NCBI GenBank assembly: GCA_000827205.1
Contig: KN832559.1
Span: 433,167-497,166 of the forward strand
Length of the DNA stretch: 64,000 nt
From: Plicaturopsis crispa FD-325 SS-3
Taxonomy: Eukaryota > Basidiomycota > Agaricomycetes > Amylocorticiales > Amylocorticiaceae
Reading direction: 5' to 3'
The position numbers were made by a program, and so were the translations under genes. Positions 63,282 through 64,000 of the stretch are shown one piece after another (the stretch's first letter is position 1; each line of letters begins with the position of its first letter). Under the pieces are notes generated by a model, which saw nothing but the letters and a program-made list of their open reading frames with translations, did not search any database and was not told the DNA's origin.

Positions 63282-64000
63282 CTATCGCGTTTGCTTGATC
63301 GATCGTGCTAATGCGATGGGAGCCTGCTACGGCGGCGTCGACTTGAGCTGCGGGGGAGGGACAGCGAAAGAAAAACGAAGAAAAGGACAAGGAAGGTACC
63401 GCAGAGAATGAGCAGCCATTGGGGAATAAGCAGGTCGGCTTTATACATAAACAGGCTCCCTGTCATCCGCGGTCTTCACCTCGCTAATTTCGCCACGAAA
63501 AAATATAACGATTCCCCGGATGGCCCCGGCGCATGTCGTAAACCGGCCATCTTGTACACACACGACAGTTTTGGTATCTCGCACCCAAGCGTTCGTCGAC
63601 ATCTGTCCACTGGTTTTTCCAGACCAAAACTTGGACCAAAGTGCGATATCGCCTTTTGCTTCCGTCCCATGATCAGCAGAAATCCGCGGTCGAACAGCTA
63701 TCGTCTATTATCGCAGCTGAAGGGCCCGGCGGGAAACACCCTACATAGGCCTCAAGGAAACGTACTTTGGGGGGCAAGGCTCGCCTCGACGCAGCGCTGC
63801 TCATCGCGATTGCCCGATTCAAGTGCGAGCGCAAAGGCGTGGTTATTAGCTCAACGCACATTGTCGTCGGGTACGGTCCGCCCCAGCGGGAAGCGGCCCA
63901 CGAGGAAAACAAGGATATCTGCTCCAAGTCCTTGTTTTCTCGCCCGTTCGCTGGATCTCCTCGGTGGTCCGGATTGCGACCGATAACATAGCTCACAGTT
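63282..64000. other. Upstream region of the HMG-box gene
   Basis: About 720 bases to the window end. A 192-codon plus-strand open frame (63408-63986) and a minus-strand one (63673-63996) overlap; neither shows a recognisable family or splice layout. A gene running off the right edge cannot be excluded. Confidence 0.4.

Noticed and set aside
63408-63986. 192-codon plus-strand open frame at the right end
   Set aside because: No recognised domain, no splice layout, overlaps a minus-strand frame of similar size and lies in the promoter region of the HMG-box gene.

Overview
This is nuclear DNA from a filamentous basidiomycete, most likely an Agaricomycete. The evidence is dense genes on both strands, many short introns of about 50-65 nt (mostly GT-AG with CTNAC/CTAAC branch sites), exons often below 100 nt, and protein families typical of that class: a GAF hybrid histidine kinase, a Yor1-type ABC transporter, a GPI-type ThuA protein and a Plavaka/Tnp2-type DNA transposon. 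Gene models were assembled by eye from open frames and splice signals, so outer limits are firmer than every inner splice site.

Layout. 1-858: 3' part of an aldo/keto reductase (+). 1557-7529: GAF hybrid histidine kinase (+). 7530-9225: no secure gene. 9226-10995: uracil-DNA glycosylase (+). 11764-12881: bZIP-type factor (-). 13673-14137: small basic hypothetical protein (+). 14665-18039: TFIIH helicase XPB/Ssl2 (-). 18320-20215: branchpoint-binding protein SF1/BBP (+). 20727-22682: NSUN5/Rcm1 rRNA methyltransferase (-). 23214-25137: class A DnaJ co-chaperone (+). 25801-27238: surface ThuA-like protein (+). 27622-28605: CIA30/NDUFAF1 complex I assembly factor (+). 28998-31577: DNA polymerase eta (+). 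32135-34340: seven-helix GPCR (+). 35144-36128: Ras GTPase (+). 36552-39289: DEAD-box helicase Dbp6 (+). 39931-45634: Yor1-like ABCC transporter (+). 46646-48622: pepsin-type aspartic protease (+). 49031-50190: dienelactone-hydrolase family enzyme (-). 50340-59096: a DNA transposon with 23-bp perfect terminal inverted repeats, a Tnp2-type transposase and a second accessory gene, containing an 813-nt assembly gap. 59097-61599: gene-poor, repeat-bearing DNA. 61600-63281: HMG-box transcription factor (-). 63282-64000: nothing secure.

The host part is mainly housekeeping: DNA repair (UNG, XPB, Pol eta), RNA processing and ribosome biogenesis (BBP, NSUN5, Dbp6), chaperoning and mitochondrial assembly, plus signalling (histidine kinase, GPCR, Ras, bZIP, HMG). 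There is no operon-like logic. Several neighbours are divergent pairs sharing short intergenic promoters (XPB/BBP about 280 bp, NSUN5/DnaJ about 530 bp).

The most notable observations are: (i) a DnaJ gene whose start codon appears to be created by splicing (A|TG) and whose J-domain HPDK motif is completed by a 6-nt microexon; (ii) the transposon with matching 23-bp ends and an accessory gene with no function I recognise; (iii) a 198-bp perfect duplication of an exon/intron boundary on both sides of the assembly gap inside that accessory gene; (iv) a bZIP-like factor whose basic region lacks the usual invariant asparagine.
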